Source: an uncultured Porphyromonadaceae bacterium (lineage in GTDB: Bacteria > Bacteroidota > Bacteroidia > Bacteroidales > Muribaculaceae). Taken from it: DNA of 64,000 nt. How positions within the stretch are numbered: the first letter of the stretch is position 1; each line of letters starts with the position of its first letter. The notes beneath the pieces are model-generated. The model ran no database searches, was not told where the DNA came from, and saw only the letters and a list, made by a program, of their open reading frames with translations. Positions 51,431-58,868 of the stretch are shown here, one piece after another. The stretch covers positions 248,001 to 312,000 of the forward strand of contig CAMWNI010000001.1 of assembly GCA_947175545.1 (NCBI GenBank). Direction: 5' to 3'. The translations under genes and the position numbers were made by a program.

Positions 51431-53860
51431 TTAGAGAATCACCTTGGACGTCCGGTTGCCTTCCTTGCGGAGATAGACTCCGCCTGCGGCCGGGTTCACG
51501 ATGCGGCGGCCGTTCATGTCGAAATAGACGGCAGGCGCTTCGGCGTCATCGCTACCGATGGTCTCAATTGACGAGTCCGGATCGTCAGGGTCAATCGGCC
51601 CCGGATCCTTGCCCCCGTCAAGCGGAACGTAGAAGTTCGGGTCGTCTCCGTTGTCCTTGACGGTAGAGGTCATGCCATTGTCGCCTTTTTTCTTATAGAC
51701 ACGGACATAGTCGAATTGCGTCAGATATTCGAAGCCGGTGTCAGGGTTACTGGCCCACGAACCATTGCCTACGCTCTGATTCAGGATGATGTAGAAGTCT
51801 TTGTAGAAGGGCCAGCAGATATTCTCGGTGTAGTTCGTGCCGGGTTCGCTGTAATGCTGGTTGGCGTAGGTGAACGTCAGCTTGCCGTCAACGTAGAAGC
51901 GGAGGGTCTCTTCGTCCCATTCAAGTGCGAAGATATGCCATGCGGCAGCGTCGACCCAGATGTTGTTGGTTGACCGGGGAGAGGCCTGTTTCGGTCCTTC
52001 GGGCCAGTTGCAGTAGATTTTCCAACCGGTCCAGCCACTGTGGATTGTCGAGTGGGCGGCGTTGTCGCTGTTAATCTGCTCCCAGATGTCAATTTCGCCG
52101 CTCAAGGGCCATCCGCCTTCGGCGTTCTGGGCCGGCATAAGCCAGAACGCGGGGAAGTTGCCCGTGTGAGGACGCGTCTTTATTCTGGCTTCAATTTTTC
52201 CGTAGTGGAACGAGAATTTACCCTGGCTGTAAATCGCACCGGAAATCATCGGCTGGGTTTCGTCAGTGAACTCTTCGGGTGTAGCGATGCACCAGGCATT
52301 GTAGTATCCGTTGCCGAAGGTGTTGACAAGTTTCTGCTGTTTGACTCCCTGGGCAATCAGGCGATTCCAGGTCGCATTATAGCGGGGATGATACTGCCAG
52401 CGGCGGGTGTCCATCTTGTCGGCGCTGAATTCGTCGCCCCAGACTTTTGACCATTCGCTGTCGGCCTGTTCGGCAAAGAGGGCATAGATGGTGATTTCGT
52501 CGCAGTCAATAATGTCGCCCGGAATTGTTGCGATGCCGTCGTTGCCGATGGCTACTTCGGTGTCGGTCATTGAGTCGCCCTCGCCGTGGCGAATAATCAG
52601 GTGGTCGGTCTCAAAGCCGGGAAGGGTCGGCAGGGCCTTCACGGTCAGGTCAAAGCCGCGGGCGGTCATTTCCGGAATAGGCTGGCCGTCGGAGCGCAGC
52701 AGCAGGCCGTTCATGGCCATCGGGTTGATGGTTGTCCGGAGGATTTCGTCGTCTGGAATGTCAAGGGTGAAGTCAACAATGGCCCCGCCGTGGGTCAGGA
52801 TGGCATCGTCAGGGGCGCCTGCGGGGTCAACGTTGTCCCAGTCGATTTTCAGACGGGCGCGATACTTTCCGGGTTTCAGCTCGGCGGGAATCCGGAAAGA
52901 GGGCAGCGACAGGTTATTGCCGTCATTGGTTGCGTCGCCGTTGGAGTTCTTGTTGTTATAGTTTGAGAAGGCAATCAGGTCGGTGCCGGGCAGCGGAGTG
53001 CCGTTGTCCGAGAGCTGGGCCGAGAAGTCGCCGTTGCCCGCACGGTCAATGTAGAGGTAGGTGTTCATCCAGGTGCCGGTCCAGGAAAGCCCCAGGGTGT
53101 ATTCCTCGCCGTGGACGGCGATAACCTCGGTGTCTGTGCAGTCGTGATAGAGAAGGCGGTCCGTATCTTGACCGACGTTGACCGTCTGGAGGCTCATCAG
53201 GGCGGAGCTGAGCGTCAGCGAGTGGAGGCGGCGTCCGGAGTGGGTAATCTTCGCGTTGGCCGCATAGTTGATTGCATAGGGTTCGGCGGCTTCTGGCTGC
53301 GTGGCCGTCACGCGCAGGGTGACGTCGGCGATGGCGCCGTTGTTGCTGACAATGCTGTTCTGCGCAGTGTTGCGACCCATCGGGTCGGCATAGTCCCAGT
53401 CAACTACGTAGCGCATACGATAGTCGCCTTTCTCAAGCGCCGGAATGACGAAGGCCGGAAGGTCAGTTGGTCCGCAGTCCTGCGCCGGACGCACCCCGAT
53501 TGAGTTGCGGCCGTTCAGATATGTGTAGCTGAGCAGCTCCGTCACGGGGTCGAAGCTTCCGTCTCCGTTAAGGTCAATGTAGACGTAGCCGTGCATCCAG
53601 GTACCGTTCCACTGCATTGAGGGCTTGACCTCGGCACCTGCTTCTGCCGAGAATACCGCAGTGTCGCTCAGGTCGTGATAGAGCAGACGGTCGCTCTCTT
53701 GGCCAACCGCGGCGGTCTGGTCGTCGAGGCTGACGCTGACAAGCCGGCGGTTGCTGTCAGTTGCGATTTTGGTGTCGACGGGATAGTTGATGTCGTATGA
53801 CGAGGCTGTAGCGGGGAGCGCCGAGACTGTCGCCGCGAGGAGAAAGATTTTTTTCACCAT
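51431..53860 (-). CDS. GH16 family endo-beta-glucanase with two N-terminal GEVED-like domains and T9SS tail
   Basis: A secreted 809-residue enzyme. Signal peptide 1-19 (ending ATA). Two GEVED-like repeats occupy about 20-185 and 190-375; each ends in a block such as KYRARLKIDWDNVDPAG. The GH16 domain (about 470-720) has the catalytic motif GEIDIWEQI (ExDxxE) and FALEWDEETLRFYVDGKL. The C-terminus (APAVYFDMNGRRIVNPAAGGVYL) is a T9SS sorting tail. It probably cleaves beta-1,3 or mixed-linkage glucans. A similar domain recurs in the gene at 62880. Confidence 0.9.
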   Translation of the reverse strand: MVKKIFLLAATVSALPATASSYDINYPVDTKIATDSNRRLVSVSLDDQTAAVGQESDRLLYHDLSDTAVFSAEAGAEVKPSMQWNGTWMHGYVYIDLNGDGSFDPVTELLSYTYLNGRNSIGVRPAQDCGPTDLPAFVIPALEKGDYRMRYVVDWDYADPMGRNTAQNSIVSNNGAIADVTLRVTATQPEAAEPYAINYAANAKITHSGRRLHSLTLSSALMSLQTVNVGQDTDRLLYHDCTDTEVIAVHGEEYTLGLSWTGTWMNTYLYIDRAGNGDFSAQLSDNGTPLPGTDLIAFSNYNNKNSNGDATNDGNNLSLPSFRIPAELKPGKYRARLKIDWDNVDPAGAPDDAILTHGGAIVDFTLDIPDDEILRTTINPMAMNGLLLRSDGQPIPEMTARGFDLTVKALPTLPGFETDHLIIRHGEGDSMTDTEVAIGNDGIATIPGDIIDCDEITIYALFAEQADSEWSKVWGDEFSADKMDTRRWQYHPRYNATWNRLIAQGVKQQKLVNTFGNGYYNAWCIATPEEFTDETQPMISGAIYSQGKFSFHYGKIEARIKTRPHTGNFPAFWLMPAQNAEGGWPLSGEIDIWEQINSDNAAHSTIHSGWTGWKIYCNWPEGPKQASPRSTNNIWVDAAAWHIFALEWDEETLRFYVDGKLTFTYANQHYSEPGTNYTENICWPFYKDFYIILNQSVGNGSWASNPDTGFEYLTQFDYVRVYKKKGDNGMTSTVKDNGDDPNFYVPLDGGKDPGPIDPDDPDSSIETIGSDDAEAPAVYFDMNGRRIVNPAAGGVYLRKEGNRTSKVIL

Positions 53861-53910
53861 GAGAATACTCTAAAAAAACGGTTGGTCTTTAGTAAAAAAT
53901 ATATTTACCG

Positions 53911-53942
53911 CAAAGATACGTAAAAATTTATAACCACGCAAA
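53911..53942 (-). promoter_or_regulatory. Bacteroidetes-type promoter of the GH16-PBP1A unit
   Basis: A minus-strand TTTG (53939..53942) and TATCTTTG (53911..53918) are separated by exactly 20 bases, about 50 bases before the GH16 ATG. Confidence 0.8.
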
Positions 53943-54217
53943 CGCGAAAGGAGGGCCGGCGGTTTGCCGGACCCTCCCCTCACGTTTCAACTATTTATTT
54001 ATGAGAGCCTCTGCACCCAGTTTCCCAACTCAGTCACAGAGGGCTTTGGGATGCATTTCCATAACTTGAATAGTTTGCCTATAGAACGTAGCCAGGGTGA
54101 AAAAGGTTGCAGCGGAAACGTTAAAAATGCAAAACATCGTTCCGGGCGGCCGATTGCTGAACTTTTGACCTGGCGGTCGCGTTCAGTATAAAAAACTTAT
54201 GAAAAACGCTCAACATT
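53943..54217. other. Divergent intergenic region with hairpins, possible small RNA
   Basis: This 275-base stretch between GH16 and aspT has no convincing gene. It holds a G/C-rich hairpin at 53951..53977 (GGAGGG.CCGGC with GCCGG.CCCTCC), which on the minus strand is followed by TTTCGCGTTT and looks like a terminator. A second stem pairs AGCC.TCTG with CAGA.GGCT at about 54006..54047. A third, CTGAAC..GACC with GGTC..GTTCAG, lies at about 54155..54186, just ahead of aspT. The layout fits a minus-strand small RNA or an aspT leader. Confidence 0.35.
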
Positions 54218-55921
54218 ATGGATTGGATTATTGAAATCTGCAGGAATAATCCTGCAATTCCGCTTTTTCTGACAATCGGCGTCGGCTTCTACGTTGGTCA
54301 GTTGAAGTTCAAAGGCTTTTCGCTCGGAACGGTGACGTCGGTACTTCTTGTCGGTGTTCTTGTAGGGCAGATGGACATTCAGATTCCCGGCCCGATCAAG
54401 AATGTTTTCTTTCTGTTGTTTTTGTTCGCTATCGGTTATAGCGTCGGTCCGCAGTTTTTTCGCTCGCTCCGCGGCGCCGGCCTCAAGCAAGTCTGTTTTG
54501 CCGTGGTTGAGTGTCTGCTTGTGCTTGTCTGCACATGGGGAGTCTGCCGTCTGATGGGCTATAACGTCGGAGAGACTCTTGGTGTCTTTGCGGGTTCGCA
54601 GACAATTTCGGCTGCAATCGGCGCCGGAATTGACTCGCTCGGGTCGCTCGGAGCGTCGTCCGAACAGGTCAAACAGTGGGCCGACCTGATTCCGGTGGCT
54701 TATGCCGTGACTTACGTCTTCGGTACAATCGGGTCAGCGTGGATTCTGAGCTGGCTGGGTCCGAAGATGCTTGGCGGACTCGACAAGGTTAAGGCTGACA
54801 CGAAGGCCCTGGAGAAGGAGATGAACTCCGAAAGTGTCGCAACGGATCCTGGATTTGTCAATGCAAACCGCCCGGTTGCATTCCGTGCCTATAAGGCGGA
54901 GGCCGATTATTTTTCGCAGCCGCGCTCGATTGATGAAATTGAACAGTATATGCTCCGCCAGGGCAAGCGCTTGTTTGTTGAACGCGTGCGTCAGGGCGGC
55001 GAAGTTGTCGAAATCGGGCCTGACGTAAAGGTCAGTTGCGGCGACGAGATTGTTCTTTCGGGCCGACGCGAGTTCATTGTCGGTGACGAACAGTGGATCG
55101 GGCCGGAGGTGAACGACGCCGAACTGCTCAGTTTTCCGGCCGAGAAAATCGATGTGATGGTGAAGAAAAAGGCTGTGGGCCGCAATGGCATGACCGTTGA
55201 CGAGCTTCGACGCCAGAAGTTTATGTATGGTATTACGATTAAGTCGATTAGCCGTGGCGGAGTCAGTATTCCGGTGTTTGCGCGCACGGTCATTGAAGGA
55301 GGCGACACGCTGACCATTGTCGGACTTGAGCGCGAGGTCAACGAGGCTGCGCCCCAGTTGGGCTATGCGGACCGTGCGTCGACGGCGACCGATCTGATTC
55401 TGGTCGGTCTGGGCATCGTTGTCGGCTGTCTTATCGGTCTGATAACGATTCATGCCGGGAGTGTACCGGTCAGTTTGTCAACCAGCGGCGGCGCGCTGAT
55501 TTCAGGCCTTGTCTGCGGCTGGCTGCGTTCGAAGCATCCGACTTTCGGGCGGATTCCGAAGCCTGCCCTTTGGGTTTTCAATAACCTCGGTCTTAATATG
55601 TTCATCGCGGTCATCGGCATCACGTCCGGTCCGACGTTTGTCAGCGGTCTGCAACAGGTTGGATGGATGGTCTTCGTTGTCGGTGCCGTGGCCACGACCT
55701 TGCCACTGATTATCAGCCTGATTCTCGGCGCGAAGGTGTTTAAGTTCCGTCCGGCAATCAACCTTGGCTGTTGTGCGGGTTCGCGAACAACCACTGCGGC
55801 TTTGGGCGCCATTCAGGATGCGCTCGGCAGCACGGTCCCGGCAATGGGCTATACGATTACTTATGCCGTCGGCAACACGCTGCTGATTCTGATGGGCGTG
55901 GCACTTGTCCTTATCAGCTGA
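54218..55921 (+). CDS. aspT: AspT/YidE family transporter (aspartate:alanine exchanger type)
   Basis: Inner-membrane antiporter. 567 residues with about ten helices in two blocks (3-175 and 385-567). Between them lie two TrkA-C-like domains (about 205-385, for example MLRQGKRLFVERVRQGGEVVEIGPDVKVSCGDEIVLSG). The helical motifs SQTISAAIGAGIDSLG and SRTTTAALGAIQDALG are typical of the family. The next gene encodes aspartate 4-decarboxylase, so aspartate-in, alanine-out exchange is a strong inference. The ATG at 54218 is used; the preceding ATG is out of frame. Confidence 0.93.
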   Translation: MDWIIEICRNNPAIPLFLTIGVGFYVGQLKFKGFSLGTVTSVLLVGVLVGQMDIQIPGPIKNVFFLLFLFAIGYSVGPQFFRSLRGAGLKQVCFAVVECLLVLVCTWGVCRLMGYNVGETLGVFAGSQTISAAIGAGIDSLGSLGASSEQVKQWADLIPVAYAVTYVFGTIGSAWILSWLGPKMLGGLDKVKADTKALEKEMNSESVATDPGFVNANRPVAFRAYKAEADYFSQPRSIDEIEQYMLRQGKRLFVERVRQGGEVVEIGPDVKVSCGDEIVLSGRREFIVGDEQWIGPEVNDAELLSFPAEKIDVMVKKKAVGRNGMTVDELRRQKFMYGITIKSISRGGVSIPVFARTVIEGGDTLTIVGLEREVNEAAPQLGYADRASTATDLILVGLGIVVGCLIGLITIHAGSVPVSLSTSGGALISGLVCGWLRSKHPTFGRIPKPALWVFNNLGLNMFIAVIGITSGPTFVSGLQQVGWMVFVVGAVATTLPLIISLILGAKVFKFRPAINLGCCAGSRTTTAALGAIQDALGSTVPAMGYTITYAVGNTLLILMGVALVLIS

Positions 55922-55981
55922 CGCGATAGTGTTTTTTAGTGAATAAATTTGAAAAACAAGTGAAAATAACTGTGAAATAAC

Positions 55982-57601
55982 ATGAAAAACGAATGTAAAG
56001 AATTTGAGAAGAAGCTCTCAGCAATGAGTCCTTTTGAAATCAAGGGTACTTTGATTGATATGGCTCAGAAGGACGCCCGCCAGTCAACAAACACGTTCCT
56101 CAATGCCGGGCGTGGAAATCCGAACTGGATTCTGACTTATCCGCGCCGCGCGTTTTTTCTCCTCGGGCAGTTTGCAATGGGGGAGGCCGAGCGCAATCCC
56201 TATGTTTCCGAATGGGGTATCGTCGCTTCGCCCGCTTCAGATGGCATTGCGGACCGTTTTTGCGATTTTCTGAATCAGCATCGCGATGAGGTTGGCGCGA
56301 AGGTTCTGCGCCATGTTTACACGCACGTGACCACTGACCTGAAGGCTGATCCGGACGAGTTTGTCTACGAGCTTGTCGACGGCATTACGGGCGACCACTA
56401 TCCGACGCCACCGCGAATACTGAAGTATACCGAGCAGATTACGCGCGAGTATCTTCGTTGGGCGATGGGCGGCGGAGATGACATGACTGACTATGACTTG
56501 TTCGCTACGGAGGGCAGCACGGCAGGCATGGTCTATGTGTTCGACTCTCTGAAACAGAATTTTTTGATGAAGCCTGGCGATAAGATGGCTTTGCTGACGC
56601 CTTGTTTCACCCCTTATCTGGAGATTCCGGTGCTTAAGCAATTTGGCTATGATACGGTTTATGTCAGTGCCAATAAGGTTGAGAAGGATGGCTATCACGA
56701 CTGGCAGTATCCGAAGGAGGAGATTGATAAACTGCGCGATCCGTCTGTAAAGTGTGTCTGCATCACTAATCCGTCGAATCCGCCGTCGGTGGCCCTGTCG
56801 AAGGAGGTTCTTGACCAGTTGGTTGACGTTGTCAGGAACGACAATCCGAATCTGATGATCATTACGGACGACGTCTATGGTACGTTCATTGAGGGCTTCA
56901 AGTCGCTGATGTATGTTTTGCCTTATAATACGATTTGTCTTTACTCTTATTCGAAATATTTCGGAGCGACGGGATGGCGAGTGGCCGCGATGGCGCTGCG
57001 CCCGGACAATGTGTTCGACTATCGCCTGTCGCAGCTTTCCGAGGAGGATAAGACGCTGCTGCGTGAGCGCTATTCATCGCTCTCGCTCGAGCCTGACAAG
57101 CTGAAGTTTATTGACCGTCTGGTTGCAGACAGCCGCCTGGTTGCGCTGAACCATACGGCTGGCCTTTCGACTCCTCAGCAGATTCAGATGGCTCTCTTCT
57201 CGGCGTTCGCTTATCTGCATCATGATGACATTCAGCCGCGCTTGATCAGGATGATCCACCACCGTTTGGAAAACCTATGGAAGACAACCGGATTCACTTT
57301 GCTGCCCGATCCGAACCGCGCGGGCTATTATAGCGAGATTGATATGATGGTCTGGGCGACGAAGTTTTATGGGGAGGAGTTTGCCCGCTATCTGGAGGCG
57401 AATTATGAGCCGTTGGATTTCGTTATACGTCTGGCCAATGAGACGGCAATCGTTCTGCTCAATGGGGACGGTTTTGACGGTCCGGCCTGGAGCGTGCGTG
57501 CATCGCTGGCCAATTTGAACGATGACGATTATCTGAAGATTGGCACTGCTATCCGCAAGATCCTTGACGAGTATCACGAAACATGGCTGAAGAGCCGCTA
57601 A
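55982..57601 (+). CDS. asdA: Aspartate 4-decarboxylase (bifunctional aspartate aminotransferase)
   Basis: PLP enzyme converting aspartate to alanine and CO2. 539 residues, the long form typical of AsdA. PLP lysine in LYSYSKYFGATGWRVAAMAL near residue 320. Other blocks: GNPNWILTYPRRAF, FATEGSTAGMVYVFDSL and CITNPSNPPSVALSKE. With AspT it forms a proton-motive cycle: aspartate uptake in exchange for alanine, with proton consumption inside. It is followed by the terminator-like repeat at 57615..57656. Confidence 0.95.
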   Translation: MKNECKEFEKKLSAMSPFEIKGTLIDMAQKDARQSTNTFLNAGRGNPNWILTYPRRAFFLLGQFAMGEAERNPYVSEWGIVASPASDGIADRFCDFLNQHRDEVGAKVLRHVYTHVTTDLKADPDEFVYELVDGITGDHYPTPPRILKYTEQITREYLRWAMGGGDDMTDYDLFATEGSTAGMVYVFDSLKQNFLMKPGDKMALLTPCFTPYLEIPVLKQFGYDTVYVSANKVEKDGYHDWQYPKEEIDKLRDPSVKCVCITNPSNPPSVALSKEVLDQLVDVVRNDNPNLMIITDDVYGTFIEGFKSLMYVLPYNTICLYSYSKYFGATGWRVAAMALRPDNVFDYRLSQLSEEDKTLLRERYSSLSLEPDKLKFIDRLVADSRLVALNHTAGLSTPQQIQMALFSAFAYLHHDDIQPRLIRMIHHRLENLWKTTGFTLLPDPNRAGYYSEIDMMVWATKFYGEEFARYLEANYEPLDFVIRLANETAIVLLNGDGFDGPAWSVRASLANLNDDDYLKIGTAIRKILDEYHETWLKSR

Positions 57602-57614
57602 GGCCCCCCTCAGA

Positions 57615-57661
57615 GGGAGGCTGTGTCGTAATTAAGGTTTACGGCGCAGCTTCTCTTTTTT
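57615..57661 (+). terminator. Intrinsic terminator of asdA, copy of a dispersed repeat
   Basis: GAGGCTG.G.CGTAA pairs with TTTACG.C.CAGC.TCTC and is followed by T7. The sequence is nearly the same as the minus-strand hairpin after pnp (8174..8217). Confidence 0.8.
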
Positions 57662-57757
57662 TGGAGCTTTGAGGTTATGATATTTTCAGGCGACTGATTT
57701 TTGAGGACTTTTAAAAAATATTCGATTCTCGGGCAATAAAGCTCGAGCAACAAGTAT

Positions 57758-57802
57758 AAACAGGCCAAAATGGGGCGTATTTCCCCCGTTTTTGGCCTGT
57801 TT
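57758..57802. repeat. Long hairpin at the edge of the transposase remnant
   Basis: AAACAGGCCAAAA (57758..57770) pairs with TTTTTGGCCTGTTT (57789..57802), with an inner GGGG/CCCC pair. It sits immediately before the remnant and could be an IS-associated structure or a bidirectional terminator. Confidence 0.6.
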
Positions 57803-58310
57803 CGCTATTTTTGAACACATTTTCTTGATATTGAAGGCTATGGCGAAGAAGACAAAGTCCATTTTGACCTATACTTACTCCAACGGCGAGACAATGCGTC
57901 AGATACTTGCGCGCAGCAAACATACGCTGATGATGTCTCAAAACAAATGGACTGACACCCGGCGTCATCGCGTCAACATCCTGTTCAAGTACCATCCGAT
58001 TCTCAAAAGTGCCTACACTCTTGCGATGGAGCTGTGCAGGATTTTCAATGCTAAAATCTCACCGACAAAAGCCTTGGGTCGGATGAACAAGTGGTATGAA
58101 AAGGTAATGGCATTGGGCAACATTAATTTCCGCTCTGTCATCAAGACATTCAAGAACCACGCCCCAACTATCCTGAACTACTTCCGTCGTCGTGCGACCA
58201 ATGCCTCCGCCGAGGCTTTCAACTCTAAAGTCAAAATCTTTCGCTCACAAATGCGCGGCGTCAGAGACCGTGATTTCTTCATCTTCCGACTGGTCAAACT
58301 ATACGCCTGA
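57792..58310 (+). pseudogene. C-terminal remnant of an ISL3/ISAon1-type transposase
   Basis: An open frame of 172 codons matches only the C-terminal part of Bacteroidetes ISL3-group transposases (normally about 300 or more residues). Recognisable blocks are NGETMRQILARSKHTL, RVNILFKYHPILKSAYTL and RRRATNASAEAFNSKVKIFRSQMRGVRDRDFFIFRLVKLYA. The last contains the catalytic Glu region (AEAFNSKVK). The DDE aspartates and the N-terminal region are absent, so it cannot be active. The ATG at 57841 opens the matching part; homology may start slightly earlier. Confidence 0.75.
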
Positions 58311-58868
58311 AAATTTAACATTCCTGCCAGTTCAATTTAACAAATGCACCGGGTTTTCGGCTTGGGTCCATTTTATACCAATATTTATTCCTTTGCTAAA
58401 AAATCCGTAACTTTACTGTAAATTTATTTTATTATATATAAGGGAGTTAGTATAAAACCGAAGTAACTGAGAATAAAACAACCGCTCATGTTACAAAACC
58501 AATACATTTGCGCATAAAGTGTACCTAATATATCATTTTTTTTGTAACTTTAACCCGAATACTTCACGCAATTAACAAACTTAATAGAAGCAAAATAAAT
58601 CATATGCGAATACGAACTTCTCATAATTGTACTTATGATTACCCTTGCTTTTGTCAAGAAAAAAATTTCCGGAGAATAATTTCTGAAAAAAACGGGGAAA
58701 ACGTCAGATTTTGTCCCCGGTCGCGTATATAATCGTATATAATAATGTGAACAGGACAGACCAAAATCTCACAGACGCTCTGTTAGGAGTATATATTAAT
58801 AATAGGTCTAACGTAAGAATAGGTTGATTTATAGACAAGACTGACGCATTTACTTAAATTACCATGAC
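58311..58868 (+). other. Long A/T-rich intergenic region before the barrel gene
   Basis: 558 bases, clearly richer in A/T than the surrounding core. It holds a possible 42-residue Cys-containing frame (58604..58732), a hairpin CGGGGA/TCCCCG (58693..58719) and a perfect tandem copy of CGTATATAAT (58724..58743). TAnnTTTG-like boxes are present (TACATTTG at 58503..58510), but none has a good -33 partner. It may carry the control region of the barrel gene. Confidence 0.4.
58604..58732 (+). CDS. Possible small Cys-containing peptide (42 aa)
   Basis: An ATG at 58604 opens 42 codons with cysteines at 9, 15, 17 and 37 and a basic end. There is an A-rich leader but no clear promoter. Its 3' part overlaps a hairpin. 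It may be chance; it is listed because it lies beside an eight-cysteine protein in the same block. Confidence 0.2.
   Translation: MRIRTSHNCTYDYPCFCQEKNFRRIISEKNGENVRFCPRSRI

Noticed and set aside
53964..54191. A 75-codon plus frame between GH16 and aspT
   Set aside because: It begins inside a G/C-rich hairpin, has no promoter or recognisable domain, and codon use looks random. Kept only as an unexplained region.
57711..57995. A 94-codon minus frame over the transposase remnant
   Set aside because: Antisense to a recognisable transposase fragment and spanning the long hairpin.
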